Positions 22,934 through 33,258 of a stretch of DNA of 64,000 bases are shown here, one piece after another. Origin of the DNA: Chiridota heheva (taxonomy: Eukaryota > Echinodermata > Holothuroidea > Apodida > Chiridotidae). The notes under the pieces were generated by a model. That model was not told where the DNA came from. It did not search any database and worked only from the letters and a program-made list of their open reading frames with translations. The stretch's first letter is position 1. The number at the start of each line of letters is the position of its first letter. Location: the NCBI GenBank assembly GCA_020152595.1, contig JAIGNY010001472.1:549001-613000 (forward strand), written 5' to 3'. The translations under genes were made by a program, and so were the position numbers.

Positions 22934-23200
22934 ACATTAGTTGTTCTGCTTTTAAAGTTTCAAAGAGTCAGACCCGACCTGATACATAACCAGGTCGGGT
23001 CAGATTTTTCTTCTTTATTTTCTTTATTCTGAAACCTTAGTTGTTGTGGAAGTTGGTGCTGAGTATCATATCAGCAATGGATAAAGTCCTTATTGTGTGG
23101 TTATCTTAATTAAGATAAATTGGTCATAGTGGTCTATTTGTTACATTAAGTTTGTGGGTATGATTTGCTGGAACAAATTTTTAAGGACAAGTCATGAAAT
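22934..23200 (+). repeat. Dispersed repeat, copy 2 (lacks the SINE)
   Basis: Inverted relative of 5268-5895. It includes a strong hairpin GACCCGACCTG / CAGGTCGGGTC at about 22972-23001. At the position equivalent to the SINE insertion it reads continuously through CTATTTGTTACATTAAG, the reverse complement of an unoccupied target. Confidence 0.8.
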
Positions 23201-23619
23201 TTTGGATCAAGATTTAGAAAAATAAGTAAATTGCGGACCATGATTATTCATTCAATTAAATATCTATACACCAATACCTGTTAACAGTTATACGGAATTG
23301 TGGTGTGGTAGGGTAGGAAAACCATGAAATCTACACTTTCTGTCAGAAGCCCACCCTCATCTCAGAAACGGGCATGGGAAGATAGGAATTTTCATCCTTT
23401 TCTATCCAAAAATCAATGAAATTCGGTAAATAGTAATAACAGAGCCTTTATTGCAGGGGCGTGGTGGGTCATACTTCACTAAGACAAGGTCATTTTGGCG
23501 CCCCTCCAAAACTGTTCGTAAAACAATGGACATATAGGTAGGCCTAATTGCCATACACCAGAGGCGTAGGGAGCTGGGACTAAGAAATCGCCCCACCCCC
23601 GATGGTATTGGAGATATTG

Positions 23620-25125
23620 ATAAAGGTTTGTCAATATTTTCCGAAAGTTTAAGAAATTTTGTGAAATTTAAAGAAAATTTCCGAAAATTGAAATAATACT
23701 GAGCCTATTCCAAAAATGAAGAAAATTTTCCGAAAATGAAGGAAATTGCACAAAAATTGAAGCAAATTTCACAATAATGAAGAAAATTGCACAAAATTTG
23801 AAGGAAATTTGACCAAATTGAAGGAAATTTTTTGGAACTTATACAAAAATTTGCCGAATTTTGATAGATTTCTTTTATCGAAAATTTAAGAAAATTCACC
23901 AAAAATGAAAAAAATTGCACAAAAATTGAAGTAAATGTTACAAAAATGAAAGGAATTTCACAAAAATTTAGGGAAATTTCCTTGAATTTTGATATGATAT
24001 TCTTGAAAATTTACGGAAAATTTACGAAAATGTAGGAAATTGCACGAAATGTGAAGCAACTTTTACGAAAATGGAAGACATTTCATGAAAATGTGAGAAA
24101 ATGTTCCAATTTTGGTAGAATCTTTTCAAAAATTGAGGAAAATTTTCGCGAAAATAAAAAAAAAATTAACGAAAATTAAAAGAAATTTTACGATAATGAA
24201 AGAGATTTTATGAAAATTTAAGGAAATTTGCCGAATTTTGATTAAGAATTCCAAATAATTGAAGAATTTTTAAAATTAAAGTCAATTTTACAAAAATGAA
24301 GGGAATTTCAAAAAACTTTCAAGAAAATTTCCAGAATTTTGATACTGAATCTATTAAAAAATGTAGAGAAATTTAAAGAAATTTCACGAAAATGAAGGCA
24401 ATTTTACCACAATTGAAGAAAAATTTTCGGAAATTAAGGAAAATACACGAAAATTGAAGCAAATCTTACAAAAATGAAAAAAAAAATTTTGATAGAATCT
24501 TCTCAAAAATTAAAAGTAATTGTCGAAAATGAATGAAATTGCACGAAAAGTGAATTAAATTTTACAAAAATGAGAGACATTTTATAAAACTTTTAAGAAT
24601 TATTTTTGATGGAATCTTTTCAAAATTACACAAAAATTAAAGCAAATTTTAACAAAATAAAGCAAATTTTACAAAAATGAAGGAAATTTTTCAAAATTGA
24701 GGCAAATTGAACAACAATTTAAGGAAAATTCACGAAAATGAATGAAAATTTACGATAATTGAAGGAAATTTCCATAAAATTAAGAAAATTGCACGAAAAG
24801 TGAAGAAAATTCTACTAAAATGAAAAACATTTTATGAAATGGTAAGAAAACTTTCTGAATTTTGATGGAACCTTATTAAGAAATAAAGCAAATTTACAAA
24901 AATGAAGAAAATTTCACGCAAATTTCATGAAATTTCGTGTATTTTGATGAAATCTTTTCGAAAATTGAAAAAAACCTCACGAAAATGAAGAAAATTTCAC
25001 AAGAATTAAAAGAAATTTGCCGAATTTTGATACAGACTTTTAAAAAGTTGACGCAAGTATCCCGAAAATGAGGAGATTTTACGAAAATTGAAGGAGATTT
25101 CCCGAAAACTGAAGATTTCGGGAAC
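23620..25125 (+). repeat. A-rich minisatellite (GAAATTT-ACGAAAATGAAGG type) of about 1.5 kb
   Basis: Degenerate units of roughly 15-30 bp, built from GAAATTT, (A/C)CGAAAATGAAG and CAAAAATTGAAG, run for 1.5 kb. A longer punctuation, GAATTTTGAT-GAATCTTTTC, recurs near 23855, 23982, 24105, 24233, 24334, 24486, 24606, 24857, 24940 and 25023. Most spacings are about 80-155 bp and several are close to 125. No coding constraint is apparent. A related tract lies at 32635-32915. Confidence 0.85.
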
Positions 25126-25269
25126 CCATGGAATCTGACTCTTCACTTCTATTACGTAAGAATAATCATCTTAAAACAATGAATTGCTACCTGACTATGT
25201 AAGCACAAACAGAGAGCCATACAGCACAGAAATTGTCTTATCAAAAGTTACCAATGATTTATTGTGTAG

Positions 25270-25281
25270 TATGGATAGGCA
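25270..25281 (+). repeat. 12-bp TSD, left copy
   Basis: TATGGATAGGCA occurs here and at 25544-25555, flanking the SINE. Confidence 0.85.
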
Positions 25282-25543
25282 CGACGACGACGAGTGAACA
25301 CACAATTACAATGACGGGGTCGTCACCTGCGTAATCGGTTATGATAGTAACAATGCTATCACGAAACGCTTAATACGACCCGGACGAGAACACAGGTACG
25401 ACGTACGGACAGACATAACATCGACAACCAAGTCAATGTCCACGGCCTTTGATAACCAGTTGTGGTGCACTGGCGTGTCTACCCAACCCAGGACCTCGTG
25501 GTCTGTAGACATGTATGATAACCGCTACACCACAGTAGGTAGA
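25282..25543 (-). mobile_element. tRNA-derived SINE, copy 3, B-box deleted
   Basis: Third copy of the same SINE, full length apart from one 12-bp deletion. Copies 1 and 2 have ACCCAGG-CTTGA-ACCCAGG across the B-box. This copy has a single ACCCAGG at about 25487-25493, so the B-box GGTTCAAGCCT is gone. The A-box-like region and the body remain. Flanking 12-bp direct repeats show it arrived by retroposition. Without the B-box it should be transcriptionally silent for Pol III. Confidence 0.92.
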
Positions 25544-25689
25544 TATGGATAGGCAACGGATTACATGTCAATAGTGTGCCCCGACATTGCTACTTGCAGC
25601 GCCCTCACTAAATATTTCTTGAATAATGTTAGACGCTGTATCCGCTTAAACCATTCCTGAAATGAACTCTTTTCCGGTTGAACCCGAAC

Positions 25690-26128
25690 TGTCCTTGAAG
25701 TCCTTACATTGGTTGCCAATAAGGTTTAAAATTTTATTTAAGTTGTTATGCATTCATGTTTTTCAAGTGTATAATTGGATTAGCTCCAAACTTATTTTTA
25801 TGTAAAACAAAGCAAAAATTCACTGAGATCAACTCATTCTTGCACATTCGAAATACCAGAAAACTTACAGAAAAATCTTTGGGGATCGTGCATTTTCTGA
25901 GGCTGGGCCAAAATAATGGAATAGATTGCCGGCCGAGGTAAAATGTATTATTTTTCCCCTTTTTCAATAAGAAACTTAAAACTTACCTTTTTCAATTAGC
26001 ATTTAGATGAATACTCTGCTTGACTTTTTGCTTTTTATTTTGATTATAAAGTGCCACTGATTATAGTTAGTACTGTAGAAGTAAGCGCTATATAAAATGC
26101 ACCTACTATTTTTATTATTATTATCTGA
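25690..26128 (+). pseudogene. L2/CR1-like LINE 3' end: reverse-transcriptase tail plus 3' UTR
   Basis: Translated pieces match the C-terminal tail of L2/CR1-type LINE polymerases: SLHWLPIRFKILFK from 25698, GLAPNLF in another frame, then GDRAFSEAGPK-WNRLPAEVK near 25880-25940 in a third frame, followed by a decayed FKK-LK-LF. The 3' UTR contains AAGCGCTATATAAAATGCACCTA and ends in a short TATTATTAT tail at 26110-26124, typical of L2 elements. At least two frameshifts and an in-frame stop make it dead. The catalytic RT domain and endonuclease are absent by 5' truncation. It sits about 150 bp downstream of the SINE, inside the hAT-like element. Confidence 0.85.
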
Positions 26129-26552
26129 CTCTTCAAAATCAATTCGTTAGACCTTCATATTGGGGCCTAAATTGCACTTGGCCCCTCCAATAAAATTATT
26201 GGTTGTATTTAATGAATTTGTCTGAAATTGGTGGGGTTCAGGGGGCGAAGTCTCCGGAAAGTTTGGTCTTTTTTGTGAAGAATTCATGCGCCTTTGGATT
26301 ACAAAAATTGGATACTACGTTTTTAATAGTAGGGCTATAGAAAGATGTTTTTTTTTTATTTTTTTTTATAGAAGTTAAGGGAAAACTATTATTGTTGTTA
26401 ATCACTAGCACATTATCAAAGCCTTATTAATCAACACGTGAATTTCCCATCAAAAATTTGGACGATTTTGGCGCCCCTTTGAGCATTCGGCGCCCTCTCA
26501 AAAAACTTCACAGGGTCACTTTCCCCCTGGGCCTCCTGCCACCACGCCACTG

Positions 26553-27822
<1,270 letters not shown>

Positions 27823-27905
27823 GGATCTTCAATTTTGGATCAAAAATCTCCAATTTTGGAGAATAGATGTTCAATTTTGGACTAAAAATGTTTAGGTTTG
27901 TACCA
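27823..27905 (+). repeat. Short TTCAATTTTGGA minisatellite block
   Basis: Three or four units of about 22-28 bp of the TTCAATTTTGGAxxAAAAATC type, as in 48345-49480. It directly abuts the (TAA)n tract. Confidence 0.8.
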
Positions 27906-28390
27906 AAATCTGCAATCAGACAATATATACTTTAGATACAGGGAGTTAAGTCTTATCAGCGCCATGCCCCTCCCCAATTGCTTTCAAAGCAATACATTTT
28001 TCAGATATGCCAACACTTGTCCTGTGAAGGGTTGTAAGGAGAGTCACATCGGGAGGAGGAGGTGGGGCGATATTCAAACATTTTCCTGGCCACACGCGGA
28101 TAAATTGCACTGCTTCAAAGTTTCTACTTTTAGGGGCTTAAACCCCCGAAAAACGAAAAGATAGACACGCCTCTGGTTGTTGGGTAGCCGGGAGCAGTTA
28201 TTGTTTGTTTACAATGACGAAATGTGAAAATACGACATAATTTTCATTACAGGTCTGCAAACTATTGGGTGTGGGGGCTAAAGCCCTACCATCCCCACCG
28301 CTTCTGACAGCACCAAAAGGAAATTCTCGACACGGATTAAATATATTATCACTATTTAAATTTCTGAGAAAAAAAAAAACATTACATGCA

Positions 28391-30173
28391 CAAGGGCGTA
28401 GCTAGAGCGGGTGGAGGCACCCCCATTTAATCCGTCTGTCGGCAATTCTATCAGACCTGACGGCAAATTAACACGAATTAGGCTTCAAGAGGCAAAAACA
28501 GTATTAACAAATGAAATTTTAATCACTTCGGCCTGTCGGCAAAAAACAAAACCTATTTCGAAGTTTTAATCGCATGGCTTCCGGGCTTCGCCCATCGACC
28601 ACATTTTAGCAAACTACTCTGTTTACATCGTTTAGCTACTTTCTTTTTTATTTAGTGCAACGATTTGAAATTTTGTTTTTAAAGTTGGAAGTATTATAAT
28701 GATTAATCTGGTACCGACGTCAACCGGCTTCGTTCATAACACATTGATCCAAGGATGTTTAATATCTGAATATTTGTTATCAATATTAACTCGCGTTTCT
28801 CATTTTGTTGGCTAAAACAGACTAAAACGTTCTTTTAAAAAATGGGTAAAATAAAAAATGCTTTGGCCGAAGCTTCACCCCTGGTTCCGATGCGGGCGGT
28901 TTCGCGCTCCGCGCTTTATGGCGCTTAGAATCTCACTCGCAGAAATCCTACAACGTGTTAGAACACTTATCTCACATGTCTAATAAAGAGCAAATTAAAA
29001 AATTGTCATAGTTAATATTATGACTAAAACAATCTTAAAGGGCTATGGACATCTAGATGCAACATGGACTTAATTGGTTAAAAATATGATTTAAACCATT
29101 AAAACAGCAAAATATTCCATTCAAATTGGTTAAAAATTGACCAATTTACAGCAGTTTTAATTTTTAGCTGTTATTGCACAATGGACATCAATTAGGGAAG
29201 GATCATTCATTACCTTTTGTAAAACCTTTGTTTTTTATTCCCCTGTCAATGTTGGCTGAAATAATAAAAATTGGACTTCGGGCAAAATTTGATGGAACTT
29301 TGTCACATCCCGGATCATTATGTATCTAGAAAAGATATTCTGAAATTCACAAGTATAGCTGAATTTGAAGAACAGAATTTAAAGATTTATCTAAAGATTT
29401 TGAGATGTGTTCCTTTTAGTAGATTCCGGACAAATTAACAAATTATGAAACTTTGTATAACTTGCAAACTAAATAAGTTTTTTACATAAATTTTTAAAAA
29501 CTATTCTATTAAAAATCCCATGCTCTTTCACATATCTTACATCGGCTAGATGTCCATATAGTTCTTTAATTTACCTTCACACAATCATTTCTTGAGAGAG
29601 CTCATTCTTTTTCGGTTAAATAATTTGCCCTTTGAAATCTTCTTCAAATTGAGCAGGGAGCTAAAAAGCGCTAGAATTAAAAAGTACTTTAATTAAATGT
29701 TTTCTTCTTTTCATGCATTTTATCAAATGAAATGTTGAAACTGCATGAATCCTGCATGTAAACTTAATTGAATGGTTGTATACTTCAAGCCATTTGGGGA
29801 ATCAAAATCATGAAATCTTCAGAGCTTTTGGGGCTTCGTTTCATGAACCCCTACCAGGGCTTCGCCCCTTAATGATTTTAGCTTTTAAAAAATGCAAAAT
29901 TCTTTTCATCAATTGACATGTTGAAAATGCATATCCTTATTTAAACTTTATTGAAATTATTATATAATTTTAAGACATTTGGGGGCATCGAAATCACATA
30001 ATCTTTGGAACTTAGACCCTGGTCCAGTAAACCCCACGCAGTCATGCGCACGCGCGATGGTGCCTATGGCGACACATTATGTCACCGAAAGCGATGTTGT
30101 CGGAAAAACTCACATTTAAACCCCCCCCCCCTCCCCCACCCCACCCGCTCAAAACCCTCTAACTACGCCCCTG
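28391..30173. mobile_element. Putative TIR element of about 1.8 kb with a nested MITE
   Basis: The left end CAAGGGCGTAGCTAGAG pairs with the reverse complement of the right end, CAGGGGCGTAGTTAGAG. A GAGCGGGTGG block follows in both, offset by about 10 bp. The right subterminus is strongly C-rich (30121-30145). I could not find a matching TSD. GC-richer patches inside (GGCTTCCGGGCTTCGCCC near 28577, GCGCTCCGCGC near 28905) are unlike the AT-rich background. The element at 29039-29565 is nested inside. No transposase was recognised. Confidence 0.5.
29039..29565. mobile_element. TTAA-flanked MITE (AGGGCTATGGACA type)
   Basis: TTAA at 29035-29038 and 29566-29569 flank it. The left end AGGGCTATGGACATCTAG pairs with the reverse complement of the right end, AGAACTATATGGACATCTAG. 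Length is 527 bp. The interior has CAAATTGGTTAAAAATTGACC and TTTACAGCAGTTTT. Related ends or interiors occur at 44993, 12253 and 20040. Confidence 0.85.
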
Positions 30174-30294
30174 AATGACAGGCCTACTCCCTAATGACTT
30201 TGAACTATGACACTTCTTTCATACGCTGATCAAATAGATATAATCAATATCTTTCACTTTCAGCTACTAAATATACAAACAAGTATTACTTGAA

Positions 30295-30401
30295 CAGTCC
30301 GGAAGCATGTTCCTATTAATAGGAACATTTATAACAAACGAGAATATTACAGTCATGCAGCCATAATGTTTAGATGTTGCGATTAATTGTCATAGTTTCT
30401 C
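30295..30401. mobile_element. MITE family A, terminal fragment
   Basis: CAGTCCGGAAGCATG leads into a perfect 20-bp palindrome, TGTTCCTATTAATAGGAACA (30307-30326). The next roughly 75 bp match, in inverted orientation, the right part of 11183-11670 (GAGAATATT, AGTCATGCAG, GATGTTGCGAT, TGTCATAGTTTCT). The match stops at the TTAA element beginning at 30402, which probably truncated it. Confidence 0.8.
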
Positions 30402-30405
30402 TTAA

Positions 30406-30959
30406 AGGCATATTCCCATGGAATTTCATTTTAATATATTTGGTAGAGGACAATAAAAGAAACACATTGGTAAAAACACAAAGTTAATATCTTATTCGTA
30501 CAAGAAGTTAATGAATTTTAAACATTTTTCGTGCCTGCGTAAAAGAGTCATTATTGTCATCACAGCACTTCCTGTGACTATTCTTTATGTATTTATTTGA
30601 AAATTAATTTCGTAAAATGATTGGGAACATTTTTTTTTTTTTAAACTGATTAAGAATAGTGTAGAATTAAATTTACAATAAAAATGTTTTCCAATCTGTT
30701 CTTGCAACTTATATTTTGAAATATAGAAAAATGTGGGAATTAACTTCAAAGAAATACATAAAGATTAGTACATGAAGTGCTGTGATGACATCATAATGAT
30801 GACTTAGACTCAGTGCAAAAGTCATCTTATGCGGACAAGAAATCCTTTCAAGTTCAATAACTTCTTCTAGGAATGAGTTATCAACATGGTTTTTGTAGTA
30901 ATCTGCTTCTTAAAAAAATTCTCTATTAGATACATAAAAAGGAAGTGCCATGAGCTCCT
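30406..30959. mobile_element. TTAA-flanked foldback MITE with arms of about 230 bp
   Basis: TTAA at 30402-30405 and 30960-30963 flank the element. The left arm (AGGCATATTCCCATGG onward) and the right arm pair over most of their length. Matching blocks in the two arms are GATAATAACTCATTCC-like and AGAAGTTA-TGAA, then CATCACAGCACTTC, then CTTTATGTATTT and AAGTTAATTTC. Only about 90 bp separates the arms, so a single strand could fold into one long hairpin. Same family as 6096-6665. Confidence 0.88.
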
Positions 30960-30990
30960 TTAAGTCGCTGCCGTCACTGAAACTAGTAAA

Positions 30991-32130
30991 AACTAGAACA
31001 TCAATGATGTAGTAGCTCAACATATTTTGGGGGTGGTTAAGTCAGTTTTGTTGTTGGTGGTTCTTAATTCGAGTAGGCTGGAGTTGTTAGGAAAGAAATA
31101 CATATTTGATGTTTATTTTAGGGAAAATGCAAGCGGGAGCTTAAATATCGATGTGATGCTAGAACATAAATGATGTAGTAGCTCAATATATGTATTGGGG
31201 TGGGTATGAGACTGTTTTTGTTGCTAGGGAGATACATTGGGTAGGCTAAGGTTGTTTAGAATGGAATACAACTTTGATTAGCAGTGGCGCAACAAAAGGT
31301 TTTGGAATGCCCGGAAGGGTGGGTAGACCTCACAGACCTTGAGCAAAATCGATTTGGGACTAGACTCTTGAACAGTGACACTGCAATATCTTTGTTATGG
31401 GACCCAAAGCGCCAGAGGTGTTGGAAGGAACTCGGGGAAACTTAGAGAGCAGAAAATCAAGTTTATGTGCGTTTTTTGACAGTAATTGAGGGGCACTTTT
31501 TATTTTAAAAAGTGGCACTCTTGTCAGCTGACAGTTTTTGCTTGTCACTTTTGACTTTCCCACATTTTCGGTAGGCAAATTCCGCCTATGGGTTCAAAGA
31601 TTGGGGAGCCAGGAACAAATGTTGACAATTATCTATCGGGCGAACAAGTAAACAGCTTCTTTTCAAAATTGCTGTTTAGGTTTACCAAGGTTTATAATGT
31701 CCCAAGAGAGCACCATTGCAGTATTTACGATTGAAAAGCTTTAGATTGGAAAGCTGATGCTTTGCCGTACTGCTACAGAGGTCTGCTTAAAAAATCATTG
31801 GAGGCATACCTCCTCCCACCACAACCTTCGGTGTTGGTGCCCCTGGTAAAGTGTTATGCTTTAATTATGTCAAATGAATACTAAAATGTATGTGACAATC
31901 TCTATGTATTTTGTAGTATTTGTGAATAAGTGGATATGTATTTGTTTTAAAGCTTGAAGAATGACCTAGAATAACTTCAAATAAGTTTCAAAAGGGCGCT
32001 TACAAATTCCAGACTGGTCCGCCCACAGAATCCAGACCAGTCCGCCCACAAGTTTCAAAAGGGCACAATCTTTCCCTTACTCTAGGGCCAGGGGCAGTGC
32101 CCCCTTGCCGCTTTGGTTCCGACATCGTTG
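30991..32130 (+). repeat. Dispersed repeat of about 1.1 kb, copy 1 (paired with 45571-46400)
   Basis: Same-orientation similarity with 45571-46400: AACTAGAACATCA, TTTTGACAGTAATTGAG, CTTTTGACTTTCC, TTTCGGTAGGCAAAT, AATGTTGACAATTA, CATACCTCCTCCCACCAC, GGTGCCCCTGGTAAA, AGAATGACCTAGAATAA and TTTCAAAAGGGCGC. The first 330 bp also contain an internal duplication of about 168 bp (CTAGAACAT anchors at 30993 and 31159). No protein motif was recognised. Probably a mobile element of unknown class. Confidence 0.8.
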
Positions 32131-32634
32131 CAGAGGCCAAAATCCCTACGGGCCCGCAGGACTCTAGTTGCCTAACTGCGTATGGGAGCTTCAGTCTGTC
32201 AATATCGTTTGAAATGTGAAAACTCTTTTTCAAGTAAACCTAAAAAAGCTAAGCCTCAACATCAACATGATGCAAATTGTATTAACAATGTTTGCTTTTA
32301 GGTTAAATAGAAAACATAAACAGATATACCAGCAGCAAAATACTTTTGCATAAAATTAAGATAGATTTAACATCCTTGCAACAAGACATGATTTTACCTA
32401 TTGATAATGTATTAGCCATTCTGAGCAAATAATTAATTATTGCAATTAACGAATCACAATTAATCAATAATAGCATCTAGGCCTAATAGCATCACACAAA
32501 TACACTTCCAATTAGCAATCATTATAACAAACTATAACTAAAACGGATCTTTAAACTTTCTTTTGAAGTCCTCTTTAACATAAACTGATAAGATGGATCT
32601 ACTTGACCCCTGAATCTTTTAAGATACCCATCAC
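32131..32634. other. No feature recognised
   Basis: AT-rich sequence with AATTAATTATTGCAATTAA-like runs near 32430-32470. A short CAGACTGGTCCGCCCACA / CAGACCAGTCCGCCCACA tandem pair lies just upstream, at 32012-32050. Confidence 0.4.
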
Positions 32635-32920
32635 ATTTTCCCAACAAAGAAAGAAAATTTTCCTATAATCGAAAGAATTTGCCGGAAATGAAAGAAATTA
32701 CCCCAGAATTGGCCAAAAATTCCCAAAAGTAAGAAAAGTTTTCCGAATATAAGCAAAATGTTCCAAAAATGAGCAAATTTTCCTATAATTAAAGAAAATT
32801 TGTCTGGAAATAAACGAAGAAAATTGTCCGGAACTGAAAAAATTTACCTCCAAATTGGCCAAAAAGTTTCCGAAAATAAGCAACATTTTCCGAAAATGAG
32901 CCTGCAATATTTCCCGAAAA
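32635..32920 (+). repeat. A-rich minisatellite (TTTTCCGAAAATGAGCAAA type)
   Basis: Degenerate units with (T)CCGAAAAT, CCAAAAATGAGCAAA and AAAGAAATT resemble the tract at 23620-25125 but with more TCC. About 285 bp. Confidence 0.8.
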
Positions 32921-33152
32921 ACAAACAAACAAGTTACTGTGTATAAGATTACTGTAAGCCATCTAATGCGATCTAATGGTGACTCCTGTGTTGTTGTTTT
33001 GTTGTTGTTGTTTTTTTCTTCAGTGAGTTATTAACACCAATGATTTTACAGCCAGAGATTCAATTGCGTTATATTGTTGAAATAATCTATTTAAGCTATT
33101 TAGCCATTCTTGGCTTTGAATAGGTTTTTAAAACCAATTTATAGCCCAAATC

Positions 33153-33258
33153 AGCTATCAACTACAAAAGTTGTACGCCAATTGGACTACTCATTGGGAT
33201 GGAAGAGCTATCAACTACAAAAGTTATACGCCAATTGGACTACTCATATGGGAGAAAT
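33153..33258 (+). repeat. 53-bp tandem duplication
   Basis: AGCTATCAACTACAAAAGTT followed by a TACGCCAATTGGACTACTCAT block appears twice with a 53-bp period. Only one or two differences are seen, so it is recent. Confidence 0.9.

Larger units (their letters stand above)
23454..26552. mobile_element. Putative hAT-like element (3.1 kb) with nested insertions
   Basis: The left end CAGGGGCGTGGTGGG pairs with the reverse complement of the right end, CAGTGGCGTGGTGGC (13 of 15). Immediate flanks are CTTTATTG and TTTTATTG, an 8-bp near-identical direct duplication, as expected for hAT transposons. Both subtermini carry TTTTGGCGCCCCT. Inside lie the A-rich minisatellite, a SINE and a LINE 3' end. I find no hAT transposase remnant. 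It would be a non-autonomous element swollen by secondary events, or chance pairing of two common end motifs; the TSD favours the former. Confidence 0.6.

Noticed and set aside
25125-26135. Repeated ATCTGACTCTTC at 25132 and 26123 as a target duplication
   Set aside because: The sequences do not match precisely beyond about 10 bp, and the enclosed SINE and LINE have their own boundaries.
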